Below, piece after piece: positions 18,086-27,442 of a stretch of 64,000 nucleotides of DNA (positions are counted from its first letter, which is position 1; every line of letters starts with the position of its first letter). Location: assembly GCF_963677945.1 (NCBI RefSeq), contig NZ_OY782578.1, forward strand, positions 4,431,258 through 4,495,257, in the 5' to 3' direction. Under the pieces are notes generated by a model. That model saw only the letters and a program-made list of their open reading frames with translations. It was not told the origin of the DNA and searched no databases. Both the position numbers and the translations under genes were made by a program. This DNA comes from an uncultured Bacteroides sp. (lineage in GTDB: Bacteria; Bacteroidota; Bacteroidia; Bacteroidales; Bacteroidaceae).

Positions 18086-18201
18086 CAGTAGCAGATAACA
18101 GATTTTAGTAGCAGATGATTTGTATACAAAGTTTATCTTCCACTAACTTAGTCTATTATTTTTCAGCACATTAAACCTTATTTAGTGGCAGGTGGCAGAT
18201 A
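18086..18201 (-). repeat. Motif array ATCTRCCACTAAA, right copy (inverted)
   Basis: Read on the minus strand it has two near-tandem motifs (ATCTGCCACC/TGCCACTAAA), 35 bp, an inverted motif (TAGTGGAAGATAAA), 12 bp, then two direct ATCTGCTACT motifs about 20 bp apart. The left copy at 16521-16639 has 34 bp and 12 bp in the same places, though the linkers differ in sequence. It fills most of the 312-bp gap after the ferredoxin gene; the rest shows no gene. Confidence 0.75.
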
Positions 18202-18370
18202 GAATTTCATTTTTTCGTTAGAGTTTGACTAATGACAAAAAAGGATGGCTAGTTAAAAGTAAACCAGGGCATCAGCTAACAAAACATTTGATACCATATA
18301 AAAAAAACGGTGCAACTTAAATACTACACCCGAATTAATTGATTCAACCAAGGTCTTATTAAATAACCAA

Positions 18371-18658
18371 TTATAATTTATCTAAATTGTATTTTAAAAT
18401 AGCATCTTGATTAGACACATAGCTTAATCTTAACGGACCAGATCCATGATACTCCCCTTTTGGGGCTGTTAATTCCCAATAACGCAGGTCAGTTGGATCT
18501 TGATACAATATATCCCATTCTCCATTTGTTGTAGCTTTCTTTATCAAATAGTTATCAGTAAGATAGTGAATCCTCATTGATGCTTTCCAAGCCTCTTCTT
18601 TTGATCCAAGAATATCCAGATCACTTTCGATAATAGTCTCATTTGGTTTGATCTCCAT
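18371..18658 (-). CDS. Imm27-like immunity protein
   Basis: 95 residues, small and soluble. The central part, WDILYQDPTDLRYWELTAP followed by HGSGPLRL, matches what I recall of the Imm27 immunity family (W-x-x-LYRDP-x-DxRYWELTYP, then HGGGP). Such proteins neutralise polymorphic or Rhs toxins, usually in the cytoplasm. No toxin gene is adjacent, but a decayed Rhs fragment lies upstream in the same direction, so this looks like an orphan immunity gene. Recognition is by memory of the family, not by a search. Confidence 0.7.
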   Translation of the reverse strand: MEIKPNETIIESDLDILGSKEEAWKASMRIHYLTDNYLIKKATTNGEWDILYQDPTDLRYWELTAPKGEYHGSGPLRLSYVSNQDAILKYNLDKL

Positions 18659-18706
18659 TTTTAATCAAAATATTTAAAATATAACGCGAAATATTCTTGC
18701 ACCAAA

Positions 18707-19126
18707 TTAAGGATATGTCACCGTCCAATTCATCTTTTCCAATTCTTCTTTGGTGAATTGATAACGCTTCATTACCTTATTGTATTTACAAATACTATCC
18801 CAAGGGGTACTGGTATAAACATTTTCATCAATAATAAAATACTGTACGAAAGGAATTGCATTAAAATCAACTTCCCAAGAAGAATTTAAAGACTTGAACT
18901 CATGAGAAGATTTATTTGCAATAAGTAATGGAGGAATAACTTTACTATCTAGTATTGTATCCGATAATTCTATTTGTATTTGCCATTTTTCCTGAACTCT
19001 AATATCATTAGTTGAATTATTGACAAAAGTAATATACCTGTGCCCTTCATCATCACCGCTACATTTTGATGATGACATAAAAATAGACATTAATAGTATT
19101 CCTATAAACCATAGATTCTTTTTCAT
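18707..19126 (-). CDS. Small secreted protein of unknown function
   Basis: 139 residues. The N-terminus is a signal peptide (Lys-Lys, hydrophobic stretch) ending in MSSSKCSGDD, where the Cys near residue 22 could be a lipidation site although the lipobox is not ideal. The mature part has FVNNSTNDIRVQ, reminiscent of a beta-sandwich. I do not recognise a family. It starts 4 bp after the stop of the preceding gene (19131-19811), so the two are probably co-expressed with the Imm27-like gene as a small island. Confidence 0.6.
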   Translation of the reverse strand: MKKNLWFIGILLMSIFMSSSKCSGDDEGHRYITFVNNSTNDIRVQEKWQIQIELSDTILDSKVIPPLLIANKSSHEFKSLNSSWEVDFNAIPFVQYFIIDENVYTSTPWDSICKYNKVMKRYQFTKEELEKMNWTVTYP

Positions 19127-19130
19127 AATT

Positions 19131-19811
19131 TTAATCCTTCAAATCACTGATCTTTAGTTTTTTAAACTTATTACTACCTTGATTCAATTTTATTAGATTT
19201 AAAAAAGATTCACGATTAATGATATCATTTTGCAGTTTTTCAATAAACTGTTCCCGAGTTCCATATCTTAATTTAAAAATATTAGGACCCCAATCCGAAC
19301 TCACATTTATTATTTCTTTCAACGTTTCATTTATCAAGTTTAAGTCTCCAATATATAAAGCAAAATAAAATTTTGTTATATATGCATACATCTTTTCTGG
19401 AAGACTGTATGAAGTTGAAAATAAATTATTGAATACTTGCAATAAATCCTTAATTAGAACAATCTTATCAAAAGATGTTTTTATTTGATTCTTTGTACAT
19501 TCAATCGCTTCTGCATTTTTAGAATCATAGTCTGAAAAAGGAATATTAAATTGTCGCCCCTTTTTATTTCTTATTTCTTGTAAAAATATAGGGCCAAGCA
19601 TACACTCTTTTTCATTGTTATCCCACAGAGAATAACCAACAAAATATGGTCTATACTCCTTACCTTGGTAAGGTAAGGTAAACAACTCAATCCCAAGAAC
19701 AAAAGGTCCTACAATTTTAAATAGTTTGTTAGCCTTGTAAGGCGAAAGTTCGGGATAAGCATCTAGCCAATCTTGTGAAACTTTCTTCTTGATACTTATT
19801 GGTATGCTCAT
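19131..19811 (-). CDS. Unassigned soluble protein in the immunity island
   Basis: 226 residues without signal peptide or membrane segment. The N-terminal half looks alpha/beta (FVLGIELFTLPYQGKEYRPY); the C-terminal half is helical and rich in Lys and Asn. It lies directly downstream of the Rhs remnant and ahead of the small secreted protein and the Imm27-like gene. By position it may be another immunity protein, but I see no motif that proves it. Confidence 0.55.
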   Translation of the reverse strand: MSIPISIKKKVSQDWLDAYPELSPYKANKLFKIVGPFVLGIELFTLPYQGKEYRPYFVGYSLWDNNEKECMLGPIFLQEIRNKKGRQFNIPFSDYDSKNAEAIECTKNQIKTSFDKIVLIKDLLQVFNNLFSTSYSLPEKMYAYITKFYFALYIGDLNLINETLKEIINVSSDWGPNIFKLRYGTREQFIEKLQNDIINRESFLNLIKLNQGSNKFKKLKISDLKD

Positions 19812-19847
19812 AAAATTATTATTAAAGGTGCAACTTTAGTTGAAGTG

Positions 19848-20039
19848 TTATTAATTGGGAAAGTAATAATTGTTGCCAATATACAGTTTTTCTTTTGTCC
19901 CTGCAACTTCTTCATCCAATTACTATTATCCCACCAAATAATAACAACGTAATTCACTTGTGCTATTCTTTTTTAATACCATCTTAATCCTAGAACCATC
20001 GTCATTGTAAACAAACGAACTATCTTAAACCCTTTCAAT
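19848..20039 (-). pseudogene. Decayed Rhs-repeat fragment
   Basis: Translating the minus strand in one frame gives VYNDDGSRIKMVLKKN, then LRCYYLVG, then (after in-frame stops) EVAGTKEKLYIGNNYYFPN. These are three consecutive landmarks of the Rhs/YD-repeat shell in Bacteroidota (YN-x-DG-x-R, RYYLG, GTKEKLYIGG-x-Y). In-frame stops break the frame and no start, shell or toxin tip remains. It reads toward the three small genes at 18371-19811, as an Rhs toxin would precede its immunity genes. Confidence 0.72.
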
Positions 20040-20064
20040 ATAATCATGCATGGCGCGTTATAAA

Positions 20065-20101
20065 AAAGGATGGTTAACTACAAGTAAGCCAACCACCCTT
20101 T
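20065..20101 (-). terminator. Terminator of the GH31 gene
   Basis: On the minus strand AAAGGGTGGTT (20091-20101) pairs, with one mismatch, with AACCATCCTTT (20065-20075), followed by a T-run. It lies 44 bp beyond the GH31 stop. Confidence 0.65.
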
Positions 20102-20144
20102 AATCTGAAAAACCTAACCAAACAGACCTGTTCTACTGAATCAA

Positions 20145-22547
20145 TTATTTTATTATATTATTAACAGTCAATTTTATTTTTCCTTGATAAGGATTATCTT
20201 TCACCAACCATTTACTTCCTTCGTTTGTGAGCATTACTTCTTTAAGTACATTTTCTGTAGGAATACAGAGTAAGCCTTTAGCTTGTTTTGCATCAGACGA
20301 ATAAACTGATAATTCAAGCTTTGACCAGTCCATCTTGTCAGTAGATTGCGCAAGAGCAATATGCGGAATTACCGAACCATCACGAACAAGAATTACAGCA
20401 GGAATATGTCCGACTGAAATTTTATTCCATCCACTCTGATAAATCTTTCCCGATTGATAATCTATCCATTTCCCCGATGGAAGATAAACATTTCTTTGAG
20501 AACCGTTTTCCATCATCGGAGCTACCATTATATCATTCCCAAACATATATTGATCTTCTACCAGCCATGCTCCCGGATCATCCGGAAATTCTACAAACAA
20601 TGCACGCACCATTGGCAGTCCTTTCTCCGTACAATTCTTTGCCTGAGCATAAACATAAGGCATTAGTTTGTATTTCATCTCGGCCGATTCACGGAAAGCT
20701 TTCAGGAAAGATTCGTTATATAACCAAGGTTCTTTAGGAGGTGCACCATGAGCACGGCTATGCGAAGTAAGGAATCCAAATGGCAACCAACGGCGATAAA
20801 GTTCTTCGGGCGATTTTTGTACAAATCCTCCTATATCATGGCTCCAGAAAGAAAATCCGCTTAGTCCCAAAGAAAGTCCACCGCGAAGAGTTCCCTGCAT
20901 ACCAATATCCGTATTTGCAGCATCGCCGCCCCAATGAATAGGATAACGTTGAGAACCCGCCCATGCACTACGTGCCCAGATTATGTGTTCATTGTTAACT
21001 TTAGAAGTAACATCGGCCACCGCCTTATTATATCTGAGAGGATAAAGATTGTGTTCATAAAGTCCTCCTTTGCCCGATGCATAAAAACCATTTAACGGTG
21101 CCGCTTCTCCAAAATCCACTTTAATCGCACCAACACCCATCTTCAGTAATCCTGCCAACTTATCTTGATACCAGGCAACAGTCTGCGGGTTGGAGAAGTC
21201 GAGCACCGCATCTTCATACGGCATTCCGCCATTTGCATTCTTTACATTCATTCCTTTATCAACAATTTCAGTGAAATATTTATTTTTAGGCGTGAAGTAA
21301 GTCAGCTGCCAAAGTGATATGTGAAACCCATCTTCTCTGAGATCTTTAATCATTTTCTCAGGATTACTGAAACGACTGGGAGCAAACTGATAATCGCATT
21401 GCCAATCGGTTTCAAACCATCCTGTATCGAAATGGATTACATCAGCAGGAATTTTATATTTTCTCAGATTCTTTGCAACATCATATCCCTCTGCTTCACT
21501 GAAATAGGTAATGCGGCTCATCCATGTTCCAAAGCTCCATAGTGGAGGCATGGGCGATTTTCCTGTCAGACTGGTATATTCGTCAAGAATATCTTTCGGT
21601 TCACCAAAGAACACAAATAAATCTAAAGCCTCATCGGCCATAAACAATTTGTTTATACCGGTATAAGTAGCACCAAAGTCGCAGGTTACCGGAGCGGAAG
21701 TATGCATGAACATTCCGTAGCCACGGTTACTCATAAAGAATGGTATAGGTTTGTACATCTGATCTGTTTCCGGACCTTGAGGATCTGTTACAAAAAGATT
21801 GACCTTCTGCCCTACTTTATTCAGGGAGGTAAACGACTCGCCACAGCCCACAATCTTTTCCCCTGGAGAAAGTGTAAACACAGGATTTATGCTCCGTGAG
21901 TTATCACTTCCTCGTTTTATAAAATTGAAAGGAAGATTTTTCACCTGAGTTGAATCATTGTCTTTCCAGCGCCAGGTGTCTGTTAATTGTTTGCCGGCAG
22001 CATCTTTTAATATTATTCGCCATGGATTTTCTTCAATTAATATAGAACCATAAACACTTTTATAAAGGTGTCCTCCTTTTACAGCCGAATACTTCCAGCT
22101 ATTATCCTTTCCGGGAGTTTTAACCAACATTACAGACTCCGCTTCTTTCTGTTCAACCGGAGTAGTAAGCATGCGTATACGCAATGTGCGTGGAGTTACA
22201 AATTCAACAGAGAACTTTAACTGTGGATTATTATCGTAAGCTGTTTCAGGAAAATCGAGCATCCGAAGATTTTGCGGTAAAACAGTATTTGTATTAAATG
22301 CCTGACGGGTATACAACGTGTTGCGTTTCCATTCAATTTTCCCTGTTGCCGAGACAGGATCAAAGCTTGAAAGCTTATCTGCAAAAAAGAATATGTTTGT
22401 AAAATCGCCAAAATCTGTACTTACATCCTTCGCCTGGTTCATCAGATAAGAGGAACCGCCATTGATATGAAGCTGGGCAACCGAAACCGGTGAAGACAAC
22501 AGCATAAAAAACAGGGCTATCACCCCTACTGATACGTATTTATTCAT
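20145..22547 (-). CDS. GH31-family alpha-glycosidase (alpha-xylosidase-like)
   Basis: 800 residues with a signal peptide ending near VSVAQ. The GH31 nucleophile lies in IKVDFGEAAP near residue 478. The acid/base Asp is in HWGGDAANTD near residue 540, followed by SFWSHDIGGF. The DFGE wording resembles YicI-type alpha-xylosidases rather than DMNE-type alpha-glucosidases, so action on alpha-xylosides is the better guess. It is probably periplasmic. No SusC/SusD pair or other glycosidase is next to it, so it is not part of a full polysaccharide locus. Confidence 0.88.
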   Translation of the reverse strand: MNKYVSVGVIALFFMLLSSPVSVAQLHINGGSSYLMNQAKDVSTDFGDFTNIFFFADKLSSFDPVSATGKIEWKRNTLYTRQAFNTNTVLPQNLRMLDFPETAYDNNPQLKFSVEFVTPRTLRIRMLTTPVEQKEAESVMLVKTPGKDNSWKYSAVKGGHLYKSVYGSILIEENPWRIILKDAAGKQLTDTWRWKDNDSTQVKNLPFNFIKRGSDNSRSINPVFTLSPGEKIVGCGESFTSLNKVGQKVNLFVTDPQGPETDQMYKPIPFFMSNRGYGMFMHTSAPVTCDFGATYTGINKLFMADEALDLFVFFGEPKDILDEYTSLTGKSPMPPLWSFGTWMSRITYFSEAEGYDVAKNLRKYKIPADVIHFDTGWFETDWQCDYQFAPSRFSNPEKMIKDLREDGFHISLWQLTYFTPKNKYFTEIVDKGMNVKNANGGMPYEDAVLDFSNPQTVAWYQDKLAGLLKMGVGAIKVDFGEAAPLNGFYASGKGGLYEHNLYPLRYNKAVADVTSKVNNEHIIWARSAWAGSQRYPIHWGGDAANTDIGMQGTLRGGLSLGLSGFSFWSHDIGGFVQKSPEELYRRWLPFGFLTSHSRAHGAPPKEPWLYNESFLKAFRESAEMKYKLMPYVYAQAKNCTEKGLPMVRALFVEFPDDPGAWLVEDQYMFGNDIMVAPMMENGSQRNVYLPSGKWIDYQSGKIYQSGWNKISVGHIPAVILVRDGSVIPHIALAQSTDKMDWSKLELSVYSSDAKQAKGLLCIPTENVLKEVMLTNEGSKWLVKDNPYQGKIKLTVNNIIK

Positions 22548-22895
22548 TGTTAATATTTTAAGTTAATCAAAGAGAAACAAAAGTATGGGATATATTTTTA
22601 AGACTTATATATATAATGTTTTTAAAAAGGGGATAATTTGTTTCATATTTATAAAATTAGTCAGCAAAACCAGGAATATATAAGTTACAAGTGCATTAAT
22701 GGTTTTACATTGTTAATAGCGAATTGCTATATTATTGATTTTCAAGCCGTATTCATATTTCAGACTTCTTAAGTGAAAAAGAAAGACTGAAAGCATCTAT
22801 TATATAATCAGATAAAACCTGATTTATAAAAGAATAAGAAAGAGAAAAAATAATGCAATTTATTGTAAAACCTTTCGGATTAATAGGTGTTTTTA
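22548..22895. other. Intergenic region between GH31 and aroC
   Basis: No gene is visible. A minus-strand -7 box TACTTTTG (22578-22585) lies 31 bp before the GH31 start, without a convincing -33 element. The rest is AT-rich and shows no repeat array. Confidence 0.5.
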
Positions 22896-22927
22896 TTGTA
22901 ATATTAAAGAAATATTAATTATATTTG
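22896..22927 (+). promoter_or_regulatory. aroC promoter
   Basis: TTG (22896-22898), 21 bp, TATATTTG (22920-22927), fitting the Bacteroides pattern. The aroC ATG is 26 bp further on. Confidence 0.65.
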
Positions 22928-22953
22928 CCATAACAAACTAAATATATTAAGCT

Positions 22954-24030
22954 ATGTTCAACTCATTCGGCAATATTTTCAGATTAAGCAGCTTCGGCGA
23001 ATCTCATGGTAAAGGAATTGGCGGAGTTATTGACGGCTTTCCGTCAGGAATTAAAATTGATCTGGACTTTGTTCAAAAAGAACTAGACAGACGTAGACCC
23101 GGACAATCAAAGATTACGACCGACCGTGATGAATCAGATAAAGTTGAGTTTTTATCGGGTATCTTTCAGGGAAAGTCCACGGGGAGTCCTATCGGCTTTA
23201 TTGTTTGGAATAAAAACCAGCAATCAAAAGATTACGAAAACATAAAAAATATATTTCGTCCATCTCATGCTGATTATACTTATCAGCTAAAATATGGAAT
23301 TCGCGACTATCGTGGTGGTGGCCGTTCTTCTGCCCGTGAAACAATATCTCGTGTGGTGGCAGGCGCATTAGCTAAACTGGCATTACACCAGATTGGAATA
23401 AGCATCACTGCTTACACATCACAAGTAGGACATATTCGCCTGGATGATGATTATAGCAAGTATGATTTTTCAAAAATTGAAGAAACGCCTGCCCGTTGCC
23501 CCGATCTGGAAAAGGCAAAGGAGATGGTTGACTATATCTCTCAGATAAAAGAAGAGGGAGATACCATAGGCGGAGTAGTAACTTGCGTAATAAAAGGATG
23601 TCCTATTGGTCTTGGACAACCGGTTTTCGGAAAGTTACATGCAGTGCTTGGAAATGCAATGATGAGCATTAATGCAGCAAAAGCTTTTGAATATGGTGAC
23701 GGTTTTAAAGGATTAAAGCAAAAAGGGTCTGAACAAAACGATGTATTCTATAACCACGACGGTGTGATTGAAACCAGAACAAATCATTCCGGTGGTGTTC
23801 AGGGAGGAATAAGCAATGGTGAAGATATCTATTTCCGCGTTGCTTTCAAACCGGTTGCTACCATTCTGATGGAACAGCATACTGTTAACATTGATGGAGT
23901 TGACACTACAATGAAAGCTAAAGGAAGACATGATCCATGCGTTCTGCCTCGTGCTGTACCTATTGTGGAAGCTATGGCAGCAATGACAATTCTTGATTAT
24001 TATCTGATTGACAAAACAACTCAACTTTAG
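22954..24030 (+). CDS. aroC: Chorismate synthase
   Basis: 358 residues, normal length. Family motifs are [18 protein letters not shown] near residues 14-31, RPSHADYTY near residues 105-113, and [10 protein letters not shown] near residues 124-133. It makes chorismate from EPSP with reduced FMN, the last step of the common aromatic pathway, in the cytoplasm. No other shikimate gene is adjacent. The M20 peptidase starts 23 bp after its stop. Confidence 0.97.
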   Translation: MFNSFGNIFRLSSFGESHGKGIGGVIDGFPSGIKIDLDFVQKELDRRRPGQSKITTDRDESDKVEFLSGIFQGKSTGSPIGFIVWNKNQQSKDYENIKNIFRPSHADYTYQLKYGIRDYRGGGRSSARETISRVVAGALAKLALHQIGISITAYTSQVGHIRLDDDYSKYDFSKIEETPARCPDLEKAKEMVDYISQIKEEGDTIGGVVTCVIKGCPIGLGQPVFGKLHAVLGNAMMSINAAKAFEYGDGFKGLKQKGSEQNDVFYNHDGVIETRTNHSGGVQGGISNGEDIYFRVAFKPVATILMEQHTVNIDGVDTTMKAKGRHDPCVLPRAVPIVEAMAAMTILDYYLIDKTTQL

Positions 24031-24053
24031 TATATATAAGGCATAATTCAATA

Positions 24054-25421
24054 ATGAAACATATACAATCTTACATCGCTTTGCACGAGCAAAGAATGAT
24101 GAATGAACTTTTCAGTTTAATACGAATTCCTTCAGTCAGTGCTTTACCGGAACATAAAGATGATATGCTGGCATGTGCACAAAGGTGGAAAGAACTATTA
24201 CTGGAAGCAGGAGCAGACAGAACACAAGTTATGGCATCTTCGGGAAACCCGATTGTTTACGGAGAAAAGATTGTGAGCCCTGATGCAAAAACGGTATTAG
24301 TATATGCTCATTACGACGTTATGCCTGCAGAACCACTGGAAAAGTGGACTAGTTCCCCATTTGAACCTGAGATACGCGACGGGAAAATATGGGCAAGAGG
24401 TGCGGATGACGATAAAGGACAAGCGTTTATTCAGGTAAAAGCTTTCGAATATTTAGTTAGCCATCTGTTACTCAAAAATAATGTGAAGTTTATTTTTGAG
24501 GGAGAAGAAGAAATTGGTTCTCCAAGTCTGGAAGAGTTTTGCAAAGATCACAAAGATTTGTTGAAAGCCGATGTAATTCTTGTGTCGGACACAAGCATGC
24601 TGGGTGCCGATCTTCCATCGCTCACAACCGGTTTGAGAGGATTGGCTTACTGGGAAATAGAAGTAACCGGTCCTAACCGCGACCTTCACTCTGGACACTT
24701 TGGCGGTGCTGTGGCAAATCCAATCAATATTCTTTGTGGAATGTTGAGTAAGGTTATTGACGAAAACGGACGGATTACAATCCCTCACTTTTATGATGAT
24801 GTGGAAGCTGTGCCCGATGCCGAAAGAGCCATGATTGCTCAAATACCTTTTGACGAAGAAAAATACAAGAAGTCCATCGATGTAAAAGAGTTGGCAGGGG
24901 AAACAGGTTATTCTACACTGGAACGTAACAGTTGTCGCCCATCATTCGATGTATGTGGCATCTGGGGCGGATACACCGGAGAAGGATCGAAAACAGTTTT
25001 GCCATCAAAAGCTTATGCAAAAGTATCTTGCAGACTGGTTGCTCATCAGGATCATCATACTATCAGTGAGTTATTTAAGGACTATATAGAGCAAACTGCT
25101 CCGGAAACAGTAAAAGTTAAAGTTACTCCTATGCATGGTGGTCAGGGTTATGTATGCCCTATCTCCCACCCCGCATATCGTGCAGCCGAGAAAGGTTTTG
25201 AAATAGCATTCGGAAAGAAACCGCTTGCCGTTCGTCGCGGAGGAAGCATCCCAATTATCTCTACATTTGAAGAAGTTCTGGGTATCAAAACCATATTAAT
25301 GGGCTTTGGAGTTGAAGACAATGCAATACATTCTCCAAATGAAAGTTTCTCTCTGGATATATTCCGCAAGGGAATTGAAGCTGTTGCCGAGTTCCATTTA
25401 GCATATTCAAAAATAATGTAA
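24054..25421 (+). CDS. M20-family metallopeptidase (dipeptidase)
   Basis: 455 residues. The metal ligands and catalytic residues are visible: AHYDVMP near residues 81-87 (His ligand and catalytic Asp), GADDDKGQ near residues 116-123 (bridging Asp), GEEEIGSPS near residues 151-159 (catalytic Glu), and a late His in NAIHSPNES. The lid/dimerisation domain lies between. It resembles the large M20 dipeptidases and probably cleaves di- or tripeptides in the cytoplasm. It follows aroC closely and precedes the sigma/protease locus, whose peptides it could finish degrading; that link is a guess. Confidence 0.88.
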   Translation: MKHIQSYIALHEQRMMNELFSLIRIPSVSALPEHKDDMLACAQRWKELLLEAGADRTQVMASSGNPIVYGEKIVSPDAKTVLVYAHYDVMPAEPLEKWTSSPFEPEIRDGKIWARGADDDKGQAFIQVKAFEYLVSHLLLKNNVKFIFEGEEEIGSPSLEEFCKDHKDLLKADVILVSDTSMLGADLPSLTTGLRGLAYWEIEVTGPNRDLHSGHFGGAVANPINILCGMLSKVIDENGRITIPHFYDDVEAVPDAERAMIAQIPFDEEKYKKSIDVKELAGETGYSTLERNSCRPSFDVCGIWGGYTGEGSKTVLPSKAYAKVSCRLVAHQDHHTISELFKDYIEQTAPETVKVKVTPMHGGQGYVCPISHPAYRAAEKGFEIAFGKKPLAVRRGGSIPIISTFEEVLGIKTILMGFGVEDNAIHSPNESFSLDIFRKGIEAVAEFHLAYSKIM

Positions 25422-25594
25422 TCACTTAAAATAGTGATAAGAATGGCTATTTCTCCAACAACTCTTTATATTTTATACCTAACAATAATGAAAATAATCA
25501 TTTAAACATAAAAGTATACAAAAGACACTTTTTTTTTATTTTAATTTGCAAAACGGTACAGATATCAATCAATTAAAAGCAAAGTTCTGCATAA

Positions 25595-26152
25595 ATGAAC
25601 CAAAAGAAGGAGTCATTTCTGGAAAATCTCAACAAGCGTCATATTAGTGCATATAAGCATTTATATGAGAATTATTATAAAGCGCTTGTTGTATATGCTA
25701 TGGACTTAGTTTCCCAAAAGGAGATTGCCGAAGATATTGTACAGGATTTATTTGTCTCAATCTGGGAAAAAGAAATGGTCTTTATTTCTCTGGCTGCATT
25801 TAAATCTTTTCTTTATAGATCTGTAAGAAATGCATCTTTAAATCATATAAAGCATATAGATGTTGAAGAAAAGTATGTATTATCACTTCAGCAAAACAAT
25901 GAACCGGAATTCGATCCAGAAGTTGAGGAAGAAGAAATTTACCGACTTTTGTTTTCTACCATAGAAAAATTACCTCCCCGATGTCACGAGATATTTGAAA
26001 TGCATTTAAAAGGAAAGAAAAACGATGAGATAGCAGAGATTCTGAATATTTCTCAGGAGACAGTTAAAACTCAAAAGAAAAGAGCTATCAAATTTATAAG
26101 AGAGAATATATCTCCATTTTATTTTCTACTACTTTTGCCTGACATATTGTAA
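25595..26152 (+). CDS. ECF sigma factor, Bacteroidota FecI type
   Basis: 185 residues. Region 2 has YKALVVYAMDLVSQKEIAED and the region 4 helix-turn-helix has LKGKKNDEIAEILNISQETV followed by KTQKKRAIKF. This is the sigma-70 family that works with FecR anti-sigma factors in Bacteroidota. The FecR gene follows after 99 bp and an STN-bearing TonB receptor after that, so this sigma probably drives the receptor-protease genes to 37864 when the receptor senses its substrate. Confidence 0.92.
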   Translation: MNQKKESFLENLNKRHISAYKHLYENYYKALVVYAMDLVSQKEIAEDIVQDLFVSIWEKEMVFISLAAFKSFLYRSVRNASLNHIKHIDVEEKYVLSLQQNNEPEFDPEVEEEEIYRLLFSTIEKLPPRCHEIFEMHLKGKKNDEIAEILNISQETVKTQKKRAIKFIRENISPFYFLLLLPDIL

Positions 26153-26251
26153 GCAAATCAACCTATTTATACTTTTTATTGTTTTTTTTCCATCTTCCTT
26201 GTACCTCTTTTTGAACACCATGTTGTTTTATAATAAACAAATGGTGATAAT

Positions 26252-27424
26252 ATGGATATAAATCAAAATAAAATAGAAAAATTAATTGTTCTTCATCTCT
26301 TGAAAACAATTAATCCGGAAGAGCAGGAAGAACTTAACGACTGGATAAATGCATCTTCACAAAATAAAGCTTTCTTTGAAAGAATATGCTCCGAAAAGAC
26401 CTTTGAGAGAAAGTACAAACTTTATAAAGATGTAGATTCAAATAAAGCCTTTCAAAAATTTATTGAACGAAACGGAAATAAAGAAGAAAAAAAATTCCCT
26501 GTTTTAAAGCTGCTTAAATATGCAGCAATCTTATTATTGCCAATAACAATTGCAACTTATCTCTTTTTTACTAACTCCGGTTTAGATGATTATAAAAATG
26601 AAAGAACCGAGATATTCCCCGGTAAACCGCAAGCCACTCTGATTCTTGGAAACGGAAAATTTATCATGCTAAATGCTCATGACAGAAAACAAATAAGGGA
26701 AGGATTTTCATTACTTGCAATAAATGCTCCTTCAGGAATATCTTATGAAAAAACAAAAGACTCAACTTTATATAATCAGGAAAATATTTTAAAGACCCCA
26801 AGAGGCGGAGAATATACAGTTAAACTGTCCGACGGAACAGTAATACATCTAAATTCTGCCAGTCAACTTAAATATCCTGTAGCTTTTGGAGAAAAATCAA
26901 GAACGGTTTACTTAACCGGAGAAGCTTATTTTGATATTGCTAAAGATAAAAAGCGACCATTCTACGTGGTAACTAATGATATTCTGATTAAACAATACGG
27001 TACATCATTCAATGTAGATTCATATTCACCAAACTTTGTAAAGGTAGTTTTAGTAAAAGGAAGCATAGGAGTTATTACTCAAAACCCTCAGGCTGAATAT
27101 CGCCTGAAAGAATCGCAGATGGCTGAATACAGCAAGAAAGATCATACGGTTACAATTACTAATGTAGATACATATCCTTATACAGCATGGAATGAAGGAA
27201 AGCTTGTTTTCGAAAACAAGAATCTTGGAGATATAATGCAGACTTTATCATTATGGTATGATATGAATGTGCATTTTGAAAACAAGAATCTTAAAAATAT
27301 CCATTTTACAGGTAATCTAAAAAGAGATGCATCAATAGAAGATTTAATAAATGCGATAAAATATACAACAGATGTTGATATACAAATAAATGGGAAAGAC
27401 GTATTAATAAGTAAAAAACCATAA
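26252..27424 (+). CDS. FecR-type anti-sigma factor
   Basis: 390 residues. The N-terminal 80 residues (cytoplasmic) bind the sigma factor, one membrane segment lies near residues 87-107, and the periplasmic FecR domain carries the characteristic TPRGGEYTVKLSDGTVIHLN near residues 182-201. The C-terminal domain (about 310-390) is the DUF4974-type STN-contact module, with NKNLGDIMQTLSLWYDMNVHF. It should relay a signal from the outer-membrane receptor encoded 18 bp downstream to the sigma factor encoded upstream. Confidence 0.94.
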   Translation: MDINQNKIEKLIVLHLLKTINPEEQEELNDWINASSQNKAFFERICSEKTFERKYKLYKDVDSNKAFQKFIERNGNKEEKKFPVLKLLKYAAILLLPITIATYLFFTNSGLDDYKNERTEIFPGKPQATLILGNGKFIMLNAHDRKQIREGFSLLAINAPSGISYEKTKDSTLYNQENILKTPRGGEYTVKLSDGTVIHLNSASQLKYPVAFGEKSRTVYLTGEAYFDIAKDKKRPFYVVTNDILIKQYGTSFNVDSYSPNFVKVVLVKGSIGVITQNPQAEYRLKESQMAEYSKKDHTVTITNVDTYPYTAWNEGKLVFENKNLGDIMQTLSLWYDMNVHFENKNLKNIHFTGNLKRDASIEDLINAIKYTTDVDIQINGKDVLISKKP

Positions 27425-27442
27425 AACTAGAATAATATTTAT

